This document shows positions 59,521 to 64,000 of a DNA stretch of 64,000 nucleotides, piece after piece. Every line of letters starts with the position of its first letter. Position 1 is the stretch's first letter. This stretch comes from Actinomyces ruminis (GTDB lineage: Bacteria > Actinomycetota > Actinomycetes > Actinomycetales > Actinomycetaceae): positions 1 to 64,000 of the forward strand of contig NZ_MTPX02000046.1 of assembly GCF_002154335.2 (NCBI RefSeq), in the 5' to 3' direction. The position numbers and the translations under genes were made by a program. The notes below the pieces were generated by a model. It saw only the letters and a list, made by a program, of their open reading frames with translations. It did not search any database and was not told the origin of the DNA.

Positions 59521-60791
59521 ATGCCCATGAGCAGCGACAACACCGGATGGCAGTCTCCCTCCGGCGACGGCCCCACTGACGGCTCTCCCGTCGACGCCGG
59601 AAAGACCCCTGGCTCGGCGCCCCTCCCGCGCTATGGCGCCTACGGCCCGGAGCCCGAGCAGCCCGCTGACGGGCGGCCGGGCCCAGCCGGACCGGGCTAT
59701 GGGCCCGCCCCCCAGTATGGCCAATTCGGCCAGTACAGCCAGTACGGTCAACCGACCGGCGGGCCCTACTCGGCGGGCCCGGGCGGATTCTTCGCCGCCC
59801 CCAAGCCCGGCATCATCCCGCTGCGGCCGCTGAGTATCACCGAGATCATCGGGGGCGCCTTCGAGTCCCTGCGCGCTAATCCGCGGGCCATGTTCCTGCC
59901 CGCCCTGTTGGTCATGGGCGCGGCGGGCCTGCTCTCGGCGCTGCAGGCATTCATCACCAGGCGCTCCCTGGTCTCCCTGTCCTCCACCGCCTACTACGAC
60001 GACTACGACCCCACGGTCTCGCAGCTTGATGCCTTCAACAACACCTTGTCTCTGCTCGGGGGCACCCTGACCACCTCGCTGGTGGACGGGCTGATCACGT
60101 TGCTGGCCACCGCCGTCCTGACCGGCCTGCTGATCGTGACCGTCTCCCGCTCGGTGCTGGGGCGCATCGCCACCCCCGCGGACGTGTGGGAGCGCACCCG
60201 GCCGCGCATCTGGGCCCTGATCGGTCAGTCCGTCCTGGTCAACCTGATCACCGCCCTGGTCGCCGTGCTGGTAATCGTGGGCGTGGGCCTGATCCTCGGC
60301 AGCGTGTTCTTCACGACGCTCAACAGCGACGGGTCCGGTGACAGCCAGGTGCTGCTTGTGATGTTGTTGGGCTTCCTGCTACTGGTTGGCGCCTCATCGC
60401 CGCGGCCTTCATCGGGGTGCGGTTGTCGGTGGCCGGGGCCGCGCTGATCCTGGAGAACGTGAGCGTGTGGGAGGGCATCCGTCGCTCCTGGCAGTTGACC
60501 CGCGGCAGTTTCTGGCGGGTGTTGGGTGCGCTGCTGCTGTCTGCACTGTTGACCGGTTTGGTGTCCTCCCTCATCGCCTTCCCGCTGGGGCTGGTGGCCG
60601 GTGCCACTAGCGTGCTGGCCCCAGGCGCGGCCATTAGTGCTGCGGCGGACGTGCTGGTCACCTTCCTGAGCTTCCTGCTCAGCGCGGTGATCATGCCGTT
60701 CTCCGCGGCCGTTGTCGCCCTGATCTACATCGACCTGCGCATGCGCCGCGAAGGCCTGGACGTGGAGTTGCGCCGCTCCGCTGACGTGTGA
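59521..60791 (+). CDS. Multi-pass membrane protein, one frameshift
   Basis: This protein of about 423 codons has a Gly/Pro/Tyr/Gln-rich cytoplasmic N-terminus (GPAPQYGQFGQYSQYGQPTG), then six or so helices. The repeated segments RPLSITEIIGGAFESLRANP, TPADVWERTRPRIWALIGQS and VWEGIRRSWQLTRGSFWRVL resemble the GDPD-type membrane domain found in actinobacterial proteins. A shift near 60391 joins LLVG to RLIAAAFIGVRLSVAGAALI. The start is at ATG 59521 or 59527. It leads the DUF4129-DUF4350-moxR-DUF58 operon. Confidence 0.8.
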
Positions 60792-60809
60792 GCCGGACCC
60801 GCTGAGAAT

Positions 60810-61515
60810 ATGACCGCGTTGCCCCCGGTACCGCTCCTCAATGCCGCCCGCTTCATGAGCGCGGGGGGACGCAGCGGCGTATCCGGGGACGTCCCGGCCA
60901 CACCCGACGCCGACCAGGCACGCCGCGCCGTCGAGGAGGAACTGGCCAAGCCCGTCTACCACCAGGCGGCGAGCCTGTGGCAACGGATATGGCAGTGGCT
61001 GAGCCAGCACCTGGATCCGCGCGACGCCGTCCCCGGGGCGCCGGCCTGGCTGTCCACCCTGCTGGTGGCGGCCCTGCTGGCGGCCCTCTTGGCGGCCTGG
61101 TGGCCCTGATAACCCGGGTCACCTGGCACGACGCGTCACCCGGCCCGATGCGCCACTGTTCGAGGATGACCGCGATGCCGCCGCCCTGACCCGTGCCGCC
61201 GACGCGGCCGCCGCGCGGGGCGACTGGGCGACCGCCGTCGTCGAGCGATTCCGGGCGGTGGTGCGCTCCTTGGACGAGCGCGGTGCCATTGAGGACTACC
61301 CGGGTATGACCGCGCACGAGGCGGCGAGGCTCGCCGCCCGGGCCCTGGGGGCGCTTGCCGGGCAGATGGATGAGGCGGCCGACTTGTTCGACGCCGTGCG
61401 CTACGGACGCGTCGAGCCCACCCCCACCCAGGACACCTGGATGCGGGAGTTCGCCGACCGGGTGACGCACGCCTCCCTGGCCCTGGAGACCGCGACGGGG
61501 CAGGTGCCGGCATGA
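60810..61515 (+). CDS. DUF4129 domain membrane protein, one frameshift
   Basis: This gene has about 235 codons. The first part starts at 60810 (MTALPPVPLLNAARFMSAGG) and carries QAASLWQRIWQWLSQHLDPR and a hydrophobic helix (WLSTLLVAALLAALLAAW). A shift near 61105 leads to RVTRPDAPLFEDD, then the DUF4129 core GDWATAVVERFRAVVRSLDE and DYPGMTAHEAARLAARALGA. This family is usually encoded with MoxR and DUF58 proteins and may be part of a MoxR-dependent envelope assembly. It overlaps the next gene by ATGA. Confidence 0.8.
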
Positions 61516-62717
61516 GCGCGCCCCCAGACCACGACGACGCCCCACGACGACGCCGCGAGCGCCGCCGACTTCGGCGACCAGGTCGTCGGGCCGCGTCCCG
61601 GTGAGCGGCTGCGCCGCTGGCGTCCCCTCCTGGCCGCGGGCGCCCTGGCACTGCTCGTCGCCCTGGCCACCTTGTGGGCCACCCCTCAGACGTCCAAGGT
61701 CCCCTACGCCATCGACAACCCCCACGACGACGGTGCCCAGGCGCTGGCCCAGTTGCTGCGCGCCGAGGGCATAGACGTCACCAACGTGAACTCGGCTGAC
61801 GCGGCGATAACTGCCGCCGCTGACGGCGCCACCGTCGTGGTGCTGAACGTGGGTGACATGAGTTATTTCGACCGTGAACAGCTGGCCCGGGTGGGGCAGG
61901 ACGTGGTGGTTCTGGGGACCCTGTACCAGGACTTCGGTGAGCTGAGCGACATGCTTCCCACCGGCACCAGCGCCGCCGGCTCGCTGCAGCCGGAGTGCAC
62001 GGACCCGGACGCCGTCGCCGCCCGCTCTCTGGAGGGTTCCGCCGGCTCCATCGCGCTGAACGACGTCGACGGCGCGGTCGGCTGCTTCCCGGTGGACGAG
62101 GCAGACGAGGACGCCTACGCGTACGCCACCGCTCCCCTGAACGGGGGCGGCACGCTGCGGGTGATCGCTGATCCGCGCATCGTCACCAATTCCAAGCTCA
62201 CCACCGCAGGCAACGCCGCGCTGGCCATCCGCGCCCTGGGACACAACCAGAAGCTGGTCTGGTTCGACGCCTCTAGGGCGGGCGCCGTAACCAGTGTGTG
62301 GGACAGCCCGGCGTTGCCGCCGTGGCTGCCGGTAATGGTGTTCCTCGGCGCCGTGGTGGTGGTGGCGCTGGCGTTTGTGCGCGGGCGCCGCTTCGGCCGG
62401 CTCGTGCCCGAGGACCTGCCGGTGCTGGTGCAGGCCACCGAAACGGCCATTGGTCGCGGTCGCCTGTACCGCCGCGCCGGGGACCGTGAGCGCGCCGCCC
62501 AGGCGCTGCGTGCGGGCACGGCTCTGCGACTCGGCCGGTCCCTGGGACTGTCCTCGGCGGCTCCCCGCGGCGAACTGCTGCAGGCGGCCGCGCGCGCCTG
62601 CGGTCGACCCGCCGCCGAAATAGACCAGGCCCTGTATGGGCCCACCCCCGCGGACGACCAGGCCCTGGCGGATCTGGCCGTGCGTCTGGAACAACTCGAG
62701 AGCGAGGTCTACTCACG

Positions 62718-62721
<4 letters not shown>
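61512..62721 (+). CDS. DUF4350 domain membrane protein, one frameshift
   Basis: ATG 61512 overlaps the previous stop. The opening [11 protein letters not shown] must shift near 61545 to reach [19 protein letters not shown] and a first helix ([20 protein letters not shown]). The DUF4350 domain follows ([40 protein letters not shown]), with a second helix near residue 275 ([20 protein letters not shown]) and an Arg-rich cytoplasmic C-terminus. The family fold resembles a GATase-like sensor of the envelope; function unproven. ATGA-coupled to moxR. Confidence 0.82.
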
Positions 62722-63766
<1,045 letters not shown>

Positions 63767-63811
63767 CCAGCCCGGCCCAACTCCGTCAACCCACCACCGA
63801 GAGGAGGCCGC

Positions 63812-64000
63812 GTGTACTTGACCATGCGCACCGTCTGGCTGCTGGCCGTCGGCGCCGTGCTGGTGCTGCTGGTGCCCCGCCCGGGCACCGTGCTGGCATG
63901 GACGGCGCTGGTGGCACTGCTGGTGGCCGCGGACGTGGTGGCGGCCCCGTCGCCGCGAGGCCTGCGCGCCGCCCGAGCGGTGGCCCGGTCCGTGCGCCTG
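63812..64000 (+). CDS. DUF58-type protein, N-terminal part, cut by the window end
   Basis: GTG 63812 has GAGGAGG 5 bp upstream. The 63 visible codons ([40 protein letters not shown]) make two hydrophobic helices, the usual start of DUF58 proteins encoded beside MoxR. The diagnostic DUF58 core lies beyond the window. Confidence 0.65.
   Translation, partial: MYLTMRTVWLLAVGAVLVLLVPRPGTVLAWTALVALLVAADVVAAPSPRGLRAARAVARSVRL

Overview
The window is high-GC chromosomal DNA from an actinobacterium. The best fit is the Actinomycetaceae (Actinomyces-like), inferred from WhiB, MtrA-MtrB-LpqB, an RmlC-RmlD fusion and GC-rich codon use. No tRNA, rRNA or CRISPR array was seen. Family names come from motif recognition and memory; no search was run.

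Layout. Positions 1-9990 carry glycan genes: glycosyltransferases, an asparagine-synthase-like protein, a Wzx-type flippase and a large multi-pass protein of DUF6541 type. Positions 10131-13345 are an insertion-sequence graveyard, with an IS3-type element inserted in another IS3 transposase gene beside IS110 and integrase-type remnants. Positions 13465-14724 encode a secreted S1 protease of lower GC. Positions 15498-24742 hold a UDP-GlcNAc 2-epimerase, a glycosyltransferase, a UDP-ManNAc-type dehydrogenase, three more DUF6541-like loci and rmlB. A secreted amidase follows (25047-27244), then glycosyltransferases and membrane proteins (27364-32912).

Positions 33144-38457 form a polymer export and assembly cassette: a Wzm/Wzt-type ABC exporter, a small coiled-coil protein, an RgpF-type protein and an RgpF-WbsX fusion. 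Next come ugd, a GT-C-like membrane protein, rmlCD, an NlpC/P60 hydrolase with seven repeats, rmlA and manA. The cassette and the dTDP-rhamnose genes (rmlA, rmlB, rmlCD) together suggest a rhamnose-containing wall polysaccharide, probably with acidic sugars supplied by the two nucleotide-sugar dehydrogenases.

From about 47.5 kb the gene order looks like conserved actinobacterial core: a toxin-antitoxin pair, a TIGR03089-type protein, whiB, a giant GT2 membrane protein, a DUF5719-type protein, lpqB-mtrB-mtrA, then a DUF4129/DUF4350/moxR/DUF58 operon.

Caution: about 29 apparent single-base frameshifts occur in about 20 genes, including genes expected to be intact (manA, rmlA, ugd, moxR). I read most as indel errors in the sequence, so these loci are annotated as full-length genes with the break position given.
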